DNA of 64,000 bases from Georgenia sp. TF02-10. GTDB lineage: Bacteria > Actinomycetota > Actinomycetes > Actinomycetales > Actinomycetaceae. Both the position numbers and the translations under genes were made by a program. The stretch spans positions 2,542,001-2,606,000 of the forward strand of contig NZ_CP094289.1 of NCBI RefSeq assembly GCF_022759505.1, in the 5' to 3' direction. Numbering within the stretch: position 1 is the stretch's first letter; every line of letters starts with the position of its first letter. Of this stretch, positions 8,223 through 17,155 are shown in pieces. The notes beneath the pieces are model-generated. The model made no database searches. It saw nothing but the letters and a program-made list of their open reading frames with translations, and was not told the DNA's origin.

Positions 8223-10078
8223 TTCTTGCCGGTGGGGGCGTCGGTGGTCAGGGCCGCGACGAAGGCCTCCTGCGGCACCTCGACCCGGCCGATGTTCTTC
8301 ATCCGCTTCTTGCCCTCCTTCTGCTTCTCGAGCAGCTTGCGCTTGCGGCTGATGTCCCCGCCGTAGCACTTGGCGAGCATGTCCTTGCGCAGCGCCCGGA
8401 TCGTCTCCCGGGCAATCACCCGGGAGCCGACGGCGGCCTGGATCGGCACCTCGAACTGCTGGCGCGGGATGAGCTCCTTGAGCTTCTCGGCCATCCGGAC
8501 GCCGTAGGCGTAGGCCTTGTCCCGGTGCACGATCGCGGAGAAGGCGTCGACGGGCTCGTGGTTGAGCAGGATGTCGACCTTGACCAGGTCGGCCTCCTGG
8601 TCCCCGGCGGGCTCGTAGTCCAGCGAGGCGTAGCCGCGGGTGCGGGACTTGAGCTGGTCGAAGAAGTCCCCGACGATCTCCGCCAGCGGCAGGGTGTAGC
8701 GCAGCTCCACCCGCTCCGGGGAGAGGTAGTCCATCCCGAGCAGGGTGCCGCGCCGCCCCTGGCACAGCTCCATGATCGCGCCGATGAACTCGGACGGCGC
8801 GAGGATGGTGGCCCGGACCACCGGCTCGCGGATCTCGCTGACCTTCCCCTCGGGGAACTCGCTGGGGTTGGTCACCGGCACCACCGTGCCGTCCTCGGTG
8901 CGCACGTCGTAGGAGACGTTGGGGGCGGTGGAGATGAGCGCCAGGTCGAACTCCCGCTCGAGCCGTTCGCGCACGATCTCCAGGTGCAGCAGCCCGAGGA
9001 ACCCGCAGCGGAACCCGAAGCCGAGCGCCACCGACGTCTCCGGCTCGTAGACCAGGGCGGCGTCGTTGAGCTTGAGCTTGTCCAGCGCGTCGCGCAGCAC
9101 CGGGTAGTCCGAGCCGTCCACCGGGTACAGCCCGGAGAAGACCATCGGCTTGGGGTCGCGGTACCCGCCCAGCGGCGTCTGGGCCGGGCTGGCCTGGGTC
9201 GTCACGGTGTCCCCGACCCGGGACTGGCGCACGTCCTTCACGCCGGTGATCAGGTAGCCCACCTCCCCCACGCCCAGGCCGTCGGCGGGGACGGGCTCCG
9301 GCGCGATCACCCCGATCTCCAGCAGCTCGTGGGTGGCCCGGGTGGACATCATCTGGATCCGCTCGCGCGGGGAGAGCTGGCCGTCGACGACGCGGACGTA
9401 GGTGACCACGCCCCGGTAGGTGTCGTAGACGGAGTCGAAGATCATCGCCCGGGCGGGGGCGTCGGCGTCGCCCACCGGGGCGGGGACCTCAGCGACGATG
9501 CGGTCGAGGAGCTCGACCACGCCGGCCCCGGTCTTCCCCGAGACGCGCAGGCAGTCGGCCGGGTCGCCCCCGATGAGGCCGGCGACCTCCTCGGCGTACT
9601 TGTCCGGCTGCGCGGCGGGCAGGTCGATCTTGTTCAGGACCGGGATGATGGTCAGGTCGTTCTCCATGGCCATGTACAGGTTGGCCAGGGTCTGCGCCTC
9701 GATCCCCTGGGCAGCGTCGACCAGCAGGATCGCGCCCTCGCAGGCGGCCAGGGAGCGGTTGACCTCGTAGGAGAAGTCCACGTGCCCCGGGGTGTCGATC
9801 ATGTTCAGGGCGTACGTCTCGTCCCCGGCCTGCCAGGGCATGCGCACGGCCTGGGACTTGATGGTGATGCCCCGCTCGCGCTCGATGTCCATCCGGTCCA
9901 GGTACTGCGCCCGCATGGCCCGCTCGTCGACGACGCCGGTCAGCTGCAGCATGCGGTCGGCCAGGGTGGACTTGCCGTGGTCGATGTGGGCGATGATGCA
10001 GAAGTTGCGGATCAGCGCCGGCGGGGTCGCTGCCGGGCGGATGCGCGCGGCCTGGGCCGCGGTGGGGATCGGGGACAC
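8219..10078 (-). CDS. lepA: Translation elongation factor 4 (EF4/LepA)
   Basis: 619-residue ribosome-associated GTPase that back-translocates or remodels stalled ribosomes. G1 is [10 protein letters not shown]2 lies in RERGITIK, G3 is DTPGHVDF, G4 is NKIDLP and G5 is SGKTG. The LepA-specific C-terminal domain has [12 protein letters not shown]-type sequence ([20 protein letters not shown]) and ends [10 protein letters not shown]. The GTG at 10078 has AAGG upstream and gives the family length; the frame could extend 14 residues further. It is coupled to the MOSC gene by a 4-base overlap. Confidence 0.95.
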   Translation of the reverse strand: MSPIPTAAQAARIRPAATPPALIRNFCIIAHIDHGKSTLADRMLQLTGVVDERAMRAQYLDRMDIERERGITIKSQAVRMPWQAGDETYALNMIDTPGHVDFSYEVNRSLAACEGAILLVDAAQGIEAQTLANLYMAMENDLTIIPVLNKIDLPAAQPDKYAEEVAGLIGGDPADCLRVSGKTGAGVVELLDRIVAEVPAPVGDADAPARAMIFDSVYDTYRGVVTYVRVVDGQLSPRERIQMMSTRATHELLEIGVIAPEPVPADGLGVGEVGYLITGVKDVRQSRVGDTVTTQASPAQTPLGGYRDPKPMVFSGLYPVDGSDYPVLRDALDKLKLNDAALVYEPETSVALGFGFRCGFLGLLHLEIVRERLEREFDLALISTAPNVSYDVRTEDGTVVPVTNPSEFPEGKVSEIREPVVRATILAPSEFIGAIMELCQGRRGTLLGMDYLSPERVELRYTLPLAEIVGDFFDQLKSRTRGYASLDYEPAGDQEADLVKVDILLNHEPVDAFSAIVHRDKAYAYGVRMAEKLKELIPRQQFEVPIQAAVGSRVIARETIRALRKDMLAKCYGGDISRKRKLLEKQKEGKKRMKNIGRVEVPQEAFVAALTTDAPTGKK

Positions 10079-10339
10079 GCTTACCTTCGTGGGCTCGGCT
10101 GGTGCGCGGCAGCCGCGCACCCGGGGCAGTGCTCATGGTCCCACGGCCGGGCGTGATGGCGGGGGCCGGGCGGCGGTGGCGGGCCGGGCAGCGGTGATGA
10201 GGCGGGCCGCGGTGGCGGGCCGGGCCGCGGTGGTGAGGCGGGCAGCGGGCACGACAGCGGCGACGCAGACCGGTCGCCCCCCGTCCCCGCCACGCCCCCC
10301 GTCCCCGCCACGCCCTCCATGCCGCCGCCCTGCCGTCCG
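10079..10339. repeat. Intergenic GC-rich tandem repeats between lacI-type gene and lepA
   Basis: 261 bases without a gene. Four consecutive 18-base units occupy 10173-10244, alternating GCGGTGGCGGGCCGGGC-type and GCGGTGATGAGGCGGGC-type, so the larger period is 36 bases repeated twice. A second run of two 18-base CACGCCCCCCGTCCCCGC-like units lies at about 10278-10315. No terminator with a T-run is visible. Confidence 0.7.
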
Positions 10340-11449
10340 CTAGGCCGCGGCGGGTGGCGGCGCGGAGCTGGTGCGGGTCACGAGGTGCGTCGGGAGGGTC
10401 ACCTGCCCTGCGGCCGGATGGCCGCGGAGGAGGTCGAGGAGGGCGGCCGCGGCCAGTTGGCCCTTGCGCCGGCTGGGCTGGTGGACGGTGGTGAGGCCGA
10501 GCCGGTCCGCCAGTTGGGGGGCGTCGTCGAAGCCGACGACCGTGACTTCCTCGGGGACGCGCAGACCGTGCTGGCGGACGGCGGCGATCGCACCCTCGGC
10601 CAGCCGGTCGCTGAGGCAGATGAGGGCGGTCGGGCGGGGGCGGCGGTCCAGCACCGCCATGGCGCCGCGGTAGCCCTCGTCGGGGGTGCTGTCGGTGCCC
10701 TGGCTCACTGGGACGGCCGTCCAGTCGATGCCGTGCCGGGCGGCAGCGGCGCGGTAGCCCGCCAGCCGGTCCCTGGTGACGGCCAGCGTGGCGGTGTCCT
10801 GGTCGCGTGGCTCGGCGAGCACCGGCGTCGGGCCGGCGCGCAGGGCGAAGGAGACGACCCCGATACGGCGGTGCCCGAGGCCGAGGACGTGCTCGGCGAT
10901 CTCCTGGGCGGCGCCGTGGTCGTCGATGCCCACCCACGGCGTGCCGCCCGCGACCAGGGCGGCGAGCCGGGCGGGCCGGGGCTGGTCGACGACGACCAGG
11001 GGCAGGTGCCGCTCGATGGTGGTGAGCAGGAGCGGGTCGTCGTCGGCGAGCGAGGAGGCGACGACCCCGTCGACGACGGCCTCCTCGATGGCCGTGCTGC
11101 GGTCCTTGGCCGCGCTGGAGCCCGGCAGCAGCAGCAGCCCGCGGCCGGCGGCCTGGGCCGTGGTGCTCAGCCCGCCGAGCAGCTGGTTCGTGTTCGGGTC
11201 GTCGAAGGCGTAGGCGAGCGGGTTGGCGTAGAGGACGCCGATCGGGCCGGTCGGGCGCCGCCGCAGCCCGGCCGCGATCGGGTCGGGGCCGCGGTAGCCC
11301 ATGGCGGCGGCCGTCTCCAAGATCCGTCGCCGCAGCTCGGGACGGAGCTGCCCGGGTTGGCGGTAGGCGTTGGACACCGTCTTCGCCGACACCCCGACGC
11401 GCTCGGCCACGTCCTGCAGCCGCAGGCGGCGCGGGGTCTCGGGGTGCAT
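10340..11449 (-). CDS. LacI family transcriptional regulator
   Basis: 369 residues. The N-terminal LacI helix-turn-helix reads LRLQDVAERVGVSAKTVSNA with hinge RILETAAAMGYRGPDPIA. A periplasmic-binding-protein-like effector domain follows (GPIGVLYANPLAYAF; GVVASSLADDDPLL; ALICLSDRLAEGAIAAVR; VVGFDDAPQLADRLGLTTV). The ATG at 11449 was preferred to a TTG at 11470, because the latter lies inside the palindrome that looks like the operator. It is divergent from the MFS gene at 11491, whose expression it probably controls. The effector is unknown. Confidence 0.9.
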   Translation of the reverse strand: MHPETPRRLRLQDVAERVGVSAKTVSNAYRQPGQLRPELRRRILETAAAMGYRGPDPIAAGLRRRPTGPIGVLYANPLAYAFDDPNTNQLLGGLSTTAQAAGRGLLLLPGSSAAKDRSTAIEEAVVDGVVASSLADDDPLLLTTIERHLPLVVVDQPRPARLAALVAGGTPWVGIDDHGAAQEIAEHVLGLGHRRIGVVSFALRAGPTPVLAEPRDQDTATLAVTRDRLAGYRAAAARHGIDWTAVPVSQGTDSTPDEGYRGAMAVLDRRPRPTALICLSDRLAEGAIAAVRQHGLRVPEEVTVVGFDDAPQLADRLGLTTVHQPSRRKGQLAAAALLDLLRGHPAAGQVTLPTHLVTRTSSAPPPAAA

Positions 11450-11463
11450 GCCCCTAGCCTCGC

Positions 11464-11484
11464 ACTTCAACGATGAAGTAGCGT
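11464..11484 (+). promoter_or_regulatory. Putative LacI-type operator overlapping a leaderless MFS promoter
   Basis: ACTTCA-ACGA-TGAAGT (11464-11479) is an inverted repeat with 6-base arms, lying between the divergent regulator (start 11449) and exporter (start 11491). A TAGCGT -10-like hexamer (11479-11484) ends 6 bases before the MFS ATG, so the MFS transcript may be leaderless; no ribosome binding site is visible. A repressor bound at the palindrome would cover the -10/-35 spacer. The assignment to the adjacent regulator is inferred from position. Confidence 0.6.
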
Positions 11485-11490
11485 CGCCGC

Positions 11491-12834
11491 ATGACGTCCG
11501 GACGTCGCGCCGCGGACCTCGGTGTCCCGTTGCTCTGTGCTGTGCAGTTCGTCGACGTCCTGGGCGTGACCAGCGCGACGACCGCCATCCCGGCGATGGT
11601 GGCCGAGCTGGCGGCCGGCCCGGCCGTCGTCGTCGCGCTCGCGACGGCGTACGCGGCGATCTTCGGTGGCTTCCTGGTCGTGGGGTCGCGGCTGGGCGAC
11701 CGCTACGGCTCCCGCCGGGTGCTGCTGCTCGGGCTGGTGCTGTTCGCCGGCGTGTCCGTCCTCGGCGGGACCGCGGCGACGGCAGTCCAGCTGGTGGCCG
11801 CCCGCGCGCTGCAGGGCCTGGCGGCCGCCGTCAGCATCCCCAGCGCGTTGAGCCTGCTCCTCCACCTGACCCCCGACCCCCGGCGGCGCACGACGGCGAT
11901 CGCGGCGTGGAGCGCCGCTGGCGCCGCCGCCGGCGCGGCCGGGTTCCTGCTCGGCGGGCTCCTCACCGACGGGTGGAGCTGGCGGGCGATCTTCTGGATC
12001 AACGTCCCGGTCGGGCTCGCCCTGGCCGTCCTCATCGCCTGGCTGGTCGCCCCGGTGCGGGCGACCGCCCCGACCGCGCGGCTGGACGGCGCTGGGTCGG
12101 TCCTGCTGGTGTCGGCCGTGGTGGCGCTGGTCGCCGGGGCGGCCCTGTGCGAACGCTCCGCCACCCGCCCGGCCGGCGTCGCCGTCGTGCTGCTCGGTGC
12201 CGCGCTCGTCGCCGTCTTTGTCGCCCACCAGCGCCGGGCCACCGACCCGTTGGTCCCGGCCCGGGCGGCACGGGTGCCCACGCTGCGGGCGGGGGCCGGG
12301 CTGTCGTTCGTCAACACCGCGACCACCAGCGCCAGCTCGGTCCTGCTCACCCTCCACCTGCAGGAGCGGCTCGGCGCCAGCCCGACCGAAGCAGGCCTCC
12401 GGCTGCTGCCGCTCAGCCTGGCCGTGGTCGCCGGGTCGGCCGTGGCGAGACCCCTCACCCGGCGGCTGACGGCCGCCGACGTGGCCGGCGTCGGCCTCCT
12501 GGCGGTCGCCGCGGCCAACGGGTCCCTGGCCCTCCTGCACGACAGTCGCCCCGCCGTCTCGGCGGGCGTGGTCCTGATGGGGATCGGTCTTGGCATCGTC
12601 TCCGTCGCCGCGACCCGGATCGGCACGACAGTTCCCGAGCCCCTCGCGAGCACGGCCAGCGGGATCGTCAACGCCGCTGCCCAGGTCGGTACCGCGCTGG
12701 GGACCGCCGCCTTCCTCATGGTCGCCGCCCTGCCCGGGTCCGCCGGCACCGGTGCGGCGCTCGCCTGGGCCGCGATCGCGGCCCTCGCCCTGGCCACCGC
12801 CGCCGGCTGCCGCCGTCTCGGACCGCTGGCCTGA
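11491..12834 (+). CDS. MFS transporter (drug-export type)
   Basis: 447-residue major facilitator protein with at least 12 hydrophobic segments. Motif A appears as GSRLGDRYGSRRVLLLG after TM2, and a motif-C-like stretch AAGAAAGAAGFLLGGLLTDG follows TM5, typical of DHA-type proton antiporters. The start LCAVQFVDVLGVTSATTAIP is typical of EmrB/QacA-like exporters. It is divergently arranged with a LacI-family regulator and probably repressed by it. Substrate unknown; an antimicrobial or metabolite efflux role is an inference. Confidence 0.87.
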   Translation: MTSGRRAADLGVPLLCAVQFVDVLGVTSATTAIPAMVAELAAGPAVVVALATAYAAIFGGFLVVGSRLGDRYGSRRVLLLGLVLFAGVSVLGGTAATAVQLVAARALQGLAAAVSIPSALSLLLHLTPDPRRRTTAIAAWSAAGAAAGAAGFLLGGLLTDGWSWRAIFWINVPVGLALAVLIAWLVAPVRATAPTARLDGAGSVLLVSAVVALVAGAALCERSATRPAGVAVVLLGAALVAVFVAHQRRATDPLVPARAARVPTLRAGAGLSFVNTATTSASSVLLTLHLQERLGASPTEAGLRLLPLSLAVVAGSAVARPLTRRLTAADVAGVGLLAVAAANGSLALLHDSRPAVSAGVVLMGIGLGIVSVAATRIGTTVPEPLASTASGIVNAAAQVGTALGTAAFLMVAALPGSAGTGAALAWAAIAALALATAAGCRRLGPLA

Positions 12835-13078
12835 CACCCGGCCCTGCCCGCGTCACCCGTGCCCTAGTGATTTGCCCGGTCGCGCGAAGGCCGGCGGGGA
12901 CGGGCACCGAGGCGTCGCGCCGCCGCTGCCCAGCCGCGCCCCCCGCTCCCCCTCCGCGCCCCCGCTCCCCCGGCGCTCCCCCGCTCCCCCGGCGCTCCCC
13001 CGCCGCGGCTAGCAGCCCGGCTGTTCGCCCAGGGCGAGGACTGCACCTCCCGGCACTGGTGCGTGCGAGCCTGGGGCC
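12835..13078. repeat. Intergenic region with short GC-rich tandem repeat
   Basis: 244 bases with no gene. At about 12957-13005 the motif GCTCCCCCGGC/GCTCCCCC recurs four times with period 11-15. No clear terminator with T-run follows the MFS gene. Confidence 0.5.
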
Positions 13079-13672
13079 ATGACGGCGGCGGCGGACGTGC
13101 TCAACACGGTGGTTCCCGTGCTCGTGCGGGTCGCCCGCCGGCCGGGTGCCGTCCTCCTCACCGTCGCCGGCGCGGGCGTGGTGCTCTTCGCGCTGCTCGG
13201 CCTGCTCCTGGGCACGGGCGGCACCGGCTGGCCGGCGTGGATCCCGTTCGGCTGCGCGGTGCTGCTGGCGGTCCCGGTGCTCGTGCTGGCGGTGCGCCGG
13301 TGGCGGCTGCAGGCCCAGACCGCCGACCTGGCCGCGCACCCAACGGTGGGGCCCGCCTCTCGCGAGGTGGTCGCCGTCGGCGGCGAGCGGGCGGGGGCCA
13401 CCGGCGCCGGTGCTGGCGCCGGCGCCGGGCTGGCGGACCTGGACGCCCTCAACGCCGCCCTGGCCGAGTCGAGCATCCGCACCGCCCGCTTCCTCCCCCG
13501 CGTCGAGGCCGCCCAGCGCGCCGCGCGGGCCGCCGCCGGCGGCCCGGTCGCCGCGCCCTACCTGGCCGACGACCTGCGCGTCACCATCGTCGCGCTCCTC
13601 GGCACCCTGGCCGCGGCCCCGCTCTCGGCGGTCGGCGCGCTGGTCACGGCGCTGCTCCTCCTGCTCGGCTGA
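13079..13672 (+). CDS. Putative membrane protein
   Basis: 197 residues, family not recognised. Two hydrophobic segments lie near the N-terminus (AVLLTVAGAGVVLFALLGLL and IPFGCAVLLAVPVLVLAV, about residues 22-63) and one at the C-terminus (LSAVGALVTALLLLLG). The middle is polar with a Gly/Ala repeat GATGAGAGAGAG and a predicted helical stretch LDALNAALAESSIRTARFLP. The ATG at 13079 is preceded by the purine-rich GAGCCTGGGGCC. It probably sits in an operon with the PemK-like gene 76 bases downstream. Confidence 0.6.
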   Translation: MTAAADVLNTVVPVLVRVARRPGAVLLTVAGAGVVLFALLGLLLGTGGTGWPAWIPFGCAVLLAVPVLVLAVRRWRLQAQTADLAAHPTVGPASREVVAVGGERAGATGAGAGAGAGLADLDALNAALAESSIRTARFLPRVEAAQRAARAAAGGPVAAPYLADDLRVTIVALLGTLAAAPLSAVGALVTALLLLLG

Positions 13673-13748
13673 CCACCCCGGTGAACCCGGTGAGCCCCGG
13701 GCCGGCCCCGGTGCGCGCACGGCCGGCGCCGCCGATAGCCTCCGCCCC

Positions 13749-14382
13749 ATGACCTCCGTCGTGCGCCGGGCCGCCCGGCTCGTCGGCGTCGCCGCCGGTG
13801 CGGCCGCCGCCCGGTACGTCCGCCACCGTCGCGGCACCGCGGCCCGACGTCGTGCCGCCGAGGCAGCCACCCGCCCCCGGCCGGACGCCGGGCCCCGCGG
13901 CGCGGCCTACCCGGGCGCGAGCAGCGGCGAGCGGCAGGTGGAGGCGGCCTCGCGGACCACCGCCACGTACGACGTCGCCCGGCTGGGCCTGCCCGACCTG
14001 GCCTACGCCCCGCGGCACGACGACCAGCCGGACCCGGGCAAGGTCGTCTGGACCTGGGTGCCCTACGAGGACGACCCGGACCGGGGCAAGGACCGGCCCG
14101 TGCTGGTCCTCGCGCAGGAGGGCGCCGGCCTGGTCGCCGCGCCGATGACGACGAAGGACCACGACCTGGACGCGGCCGACGAGGCCCGGTACGGCCGCCG
14201 GTGGATCGACGTCGGCACCGGCGGGTGGGACGGCCGGGGCCGGCCGAGCGAGGTCCGGCTCGACCGGCTGCTGTGGGTGGACCCGAGCGCGGTCCGGCGG
14301 ACCGGTGCTGCCCTGGACCGGGACCGGTACGCGCAGGTGGCCGTGGCGCTGCGGGCGCTGCACGTGGTGCCTCATGTCAAGG
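13749..14382 (+). CDS. PemK/MazF-like (growth-inhibitor fold) protein, 3' end disrupted by IS
   Basis: The N-terminus has an Arg/Ala-rich, possibly membrane-proximal segment. From about residue 98 it shows the PemK/MazF-type beta-barrel (PGKVVWTWVPYEDDPDRGKD, then RPVLVLAQEG and AAPMTTKDHD, with DRLLWVDPSAVRR near the end). The recognisable domain ends about HVVPHVK, where the outer transposon begins at 14383. The native stop codon is gone and the frame stays open through the element to 15950. Any product would therefore carry several hundred meaningless residues. Actinobacterial members of this subgroup are often single genes without an antitoxin, so toxin activity is uncertain. Confidence 0.7.
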
Positions 14383-14438
14383 TGCTCGCGAAACGGGACT
14401 GCGTGCCTCAGCTGGGTCTGCTCGCGTGGGCGGGGGGG

Positions 14439-15647
14439 TCAGGAGGCGTCGCGGCGGGCGAGGGTCTTGGCTCGGGCGTGGCGTTCGAGCTGGGCCTGGA
14501 TGGCGGTGATCCGGCGGGTCAGGTCGGCCGGGTTGAGCTCGGCCCGCACGGCGGTCAGCTCGGCGGCCTGCTCGGCGGTCAGGACCCCGGAGTCCAGGAC
14601 TCGCTGGTAGGGGGTGCGGGGGGCGTCGTAGGTGCGCACGTGACGGCCCGCGGGGGTCTCGCGCCAGCCGGTGACCTTCTTGGTGGGCAGGAGGTAGTTC
14701 TTGCGCAGGTTGACCAGCTCCCACAGGTCGCCCAGCAGCTCGAGCTCGGCGGGGGTGTCGTAGCGGTAGCGGAAGGCGTTCTTGCGGACGATGTCGCCGT
14801 TCTTCTGCTCCACGTGCGCGTTGTCGTTGGAGGTGTGCGGCCGGGACCGGGTCATGAACACCGCCCGCTGGGCGCACCAGGCGACGAGCTGGTGGTTGAT
14901 GAACTCTCCGCCGTTGTCGGAGTCCAGCCCGACCAGGGGGTAGGGCAGGGTGTCGGCGAGGAGGTCGATGGCGGCCACCACCCACCGGTGCGCCCGGTTC
15001 TTGATCGCCACGTTGGTGGTCCACCCGGTGACCACGTCGGTGCCGGTCAGGGTCCAGGCGTGCTCCCCGGCCAGGGAGTGCCCGCAGTGGGCGACCAGGT
15101 CGACCTCGAAGAACCCGGGCCGGGTCTCGGCCTCGTCGGTGGAGCGGCGCACCGCCAGCTCGCTGCGCAGCGTCGACGACGGCCTGGTGGCGGCCTTGGC
15201 GCCCGGGTAGCGGGCGGCCCGGGTCGGGGCCAGGTAGCGGTCGATCGTGGCCGGGCTCATCGCGAGCACCTCGGCGCGGACCTCCTCGGTGAGCCGGTCG
15301 GCCACCGCTGTCAGCTCGCCGTGGGCCTGCAGCACGTCCAGGGACTCGGCCAGGATCACCTTCAGGTACTTCCCGCACGGCTGCCCGCACAGGGTCCAGA
15401 CCTCGATCAGGACCTTCAGCGCGTCGTAGGAGTACCCCCGCCCCCGCGGCTTGCGCACCACCGCCCGGGCCGGGCCCTTCCGGACCCGGGCCGCGGCCAG
15501 GGCCCGGCGGGCGTTGGCCCGCGACCAGCCCGTGGCCCCGCACAGCTCATCGAGTATGCGGCCCTTGTCCTTCTTCCCCGCGGCGGCGTAGCTCGCCGCG
15601 TACCGCTTGGTGATCTCACGCCTGGCACCCATCGACAACCGACCCAT
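14439..15647 (-). CDS. Transposase with integrase-type DDE catalytic core
   Basis: 402 residues from the ATG at 15647; an upstream ATG at 15692 in the same frame would add 15. The N-terminal helix-turn-helix region reads RYAASYAAAGKKDKGRILDE and TGWSRANARRAL. The RNase-H-like core gives the DDE residues in FFEVDLVAHCG, LVGLDSDNGGEFINHQL and NDNAHVEQKNGDIVRKNAF. The tail is LTRRITAIQAQLERHARAK. This is the transposase of the outer element, resembling integrase-core ISNCY-like elements (family placement by eye). Insertion of the inner IS directly upstream has probably separated it from its promoter. Confidence 0.85.
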   Translation of the reverse strand: MGRLSMGARREITKRYAASYAAAGKKDKGRILDELCGATGWSRANARRALAAARVRKGPARAVVRKPRGRGYSYDALKVLIEVWTLCGQPCGKYLKVILAESLDVLQAHGELTAVADRLTEEVRAEVLAMSPATIDRYLAPTRAARYPGAKAATRPSSTLRSELAVRRSTDEAETRPGFFEVDLVAHCGHSLAGEHAWTLTGTDVVTGWTTNVAIKNRAHRWVVAAIDLLADTLPYPLVGLDSDNGGEFINHQLVAWCAQRAVFMTRSRPHTSNDNAHVEQKNGDIVRKNAFRYRYDTPAELELLGDLWELVNLRKNYLLPTKKVTGWRETPAGRHVRTYDAPRTPYQRVLDSGVLTAEQAAELTAVRAELNPADLTRRITAIQAQLERHARAKTLARRDAS

Positions 15648-15712
15648 CCGGCCAGCCCACCACCGCGGCCACGGTTCGCGAGCACAACCCATCTGAGCTT
15701 GCGTTTTAACCT

Positions 15713-17077
15713 CTACGCGGCCTTCTTGATGGCTGGGTGTCGGGTTCGTGGGCCGGTTCGGGTGCCGGGGGGTCGTCCGGGTCCGGGGGTGCGGGATTTC
15801 GGTGCCCTGGCCATGGGGGGTAGGTGGGGCTGGAGCTGGCGAAATCCTCGCCGGACCCGGGCCGGGGAGAGCTTGGGGCGTGGTCGGGGTCGTTCCCAGG
15901 GGCGGCGGCAGTCCTCGACGAGGGTGCGGGCCAGGCGGAGCTGGGTGTAGGCGGCGGTGATGATCCAGGTCCACCGGTCGGCCTGCTCGGGGGTGCGCAG
16001 CGAGGGCGCGGTCCAGCCCAGGGTGTTCTTGTAGAAGCGGAAGGTGTGCTCGATGTCGAAGCGGCGCAGGTAGGCCCGCCAGCAGACGTCCAGGTCGGTG
16101 CCGTGGGGGCCTGTGACCCACAGCCACAGGACCTTCTTGGTGCGGCTTGTGGGCTTGGGCAGGTGCTCGACGTCCACCCGCATGATCGTCCCGCGCACGA
16201 TCGGGACGACGTCGCTGTCCTTCCAGGGGCCGCGGCGGCCGAGCTTGGGGTGCAGGTCGTGCCAGGCGTCCACCCGCACGGTGCCGTACCGGTCGTCGGT
16301 GGCGGTGATGCTGTGGTCGGGGGTGGGCCAGGAGGCGACCTCGCGCAGGGCGCGGCGGGCCCCGTGCCGGCGGGGCCGCCCGGCCCGCCCGGCCGGGGCC
16401 GGCTCGGGGTCGGCGTAGAACACCCGGTCGTCCCGGATCCGGACCACGATCCCGGCGCGGACCCCGGCCAGGGCGTGGGTCAGGCCGGGGGCGTCGTAGC
16501 CGGCGTCGAAGGCCACGACCGGGACCTGCTCGGTGGCCCCCAGCCGGGCGACCAGGCCGGTGACCTGGGCGGCGGTGACGGTGGTGGCATCGGCGGTGGG
16601 GTCCAGGCGGACCACGTCCACCGGCGCGGTCCAGGAGTCCTTGGCCCAGCTGAGCTGGACCAGGTGCTGGTAGGACCAGCCGGCCACGATGGGCTGCCCG
16701 GCGGAGTGGGTGGAGGCGGAGTAGTAGAACCCGCGCCCCGGGCTGGTCTCGGCATCGCACCGCGGCCAGGTCGTGGCGTCCATCGCGAAGACCAGCGGCC
16801 AGCCGCCGGGACGGTGGGCCGCGAGCAGGTCACGCACCGCGCCGGCGTCGACCCGCCCCCGGGCCAGGGCCTTGTACAGGCTGCCGTGCGAGCGGCGGAA
16901 CACCGGCTCCAGGGACAGCGCCGGCACCGAGGTCACCGGGCCGGGCGTGCACAGCACCGCCTCGGTCAGCTCGAAGGCGGCGTCCGCCCAGCCGGTCCAG
17001 GCCTGGTAGAAGCCCTCCCGGAAACCGACCAGCCCGGCCCCGCCCGGGACGCTGAGCGATCTGTCGTCGTGGACCAT
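15713..17077 (-). CDS. NF041680-type DDE transposase
   Basis: 454 residues. The ATG at 17077 has CGAAGGAGG 5 bases upstream, so the longer upstream frame was not used. The N-terminal part resembles the SRSO/IS701-IS4-like DDE superfamily (LVFAMDATTWPRCDAETSPG, VPVVAFDAGYDAPGLTHAL). A late acidic segment CWRAYLRRFDIEHTFRFYKN gives the catalytic Glu region (Y-x-R-F-x-I-E-H). Catalytic Asp residues are likely those in AMDAT and FDAGYD. Hallmarks of this actinobacterial group are DWCWRAY-like and RTPEQADRWTW motifs. This is the transposase of the inner IS. Confidence 0.85.
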   Translation of the reverse strand: MVHDDRSLSVPGGAGLVGFREGFYQAWTGWADAAFELTEAVLCTPGPVTSVPALSLEPVFRRSHGSLYKALARGRVDAGAVRDLLAAHRPGGWPLVFAMDATTWPRCDAETSPGRGFYYSASTHSAGQPIVAGWSYQHLVQLSWAKDSWTAPVDVVRLDPTADATTVTAAQVTGLVARLGATEQVPVVAFDAGYDAPGLTHALAGVRAGIVVRIRDDRVFYADPEPAPAGRAGRPRRHGARRALREVASWPTPDHSITATDDRYGTVRVDAWHDLHPKLGRRGPWKDSDVVPIVRGTIMRVDVEHLPKPTSRTKKVLWLWVTGPHGTDLDVCWRAYLRRFDIEHTFRFYKNTLGWTAPSLRTPEQADRWTWIITAAYTQLRLARTLVEDCRRPWERPRPRPKLSPARVRRGFRQLQPHLPPMARAPKSRTPGPGRPPGTRTGPRTRHPAIKKAA

Positions 17078-17089
17078 GCTGCCTCCTTC

Positions 17090-17115
17090 GCCAGACAGTA
17101 GCCATACTGTCTGGC
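17090..17115. promoter_or_regulatory. Palindrome in the divergent promoter region of the inner IS
   Basis: GCCAGACAGT-AGCCAT-ACTGTCTGGC is a perfect 10-base inverted repeat, 13 bases upstream of the transposase ATG and 41 bases upstream of the DUF6788 ATG. Its position between two divergent genes fits an operator. The binding protein could be one of the two IS-encoded proteins (inference). Confidence 0.6.
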
Positions 17116-17155
17116 AGAGGATGGAGACCTCGTCCGACACGCCGGAGGAACCACG

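Noticed and set aside
13749-14382. PemK-like gene as part of a toxin-antitoxin pair
   Set aside because: The upstream gene encodes a membrane protein, not an antitoxin, so a TA module is not supported.
14439-16760. 773-residue minus frame joining both transposases
   Set aside because: Only the part from 15647 to 14439 is transposase; the upstream part is the other element's gene read in a wrong frame.
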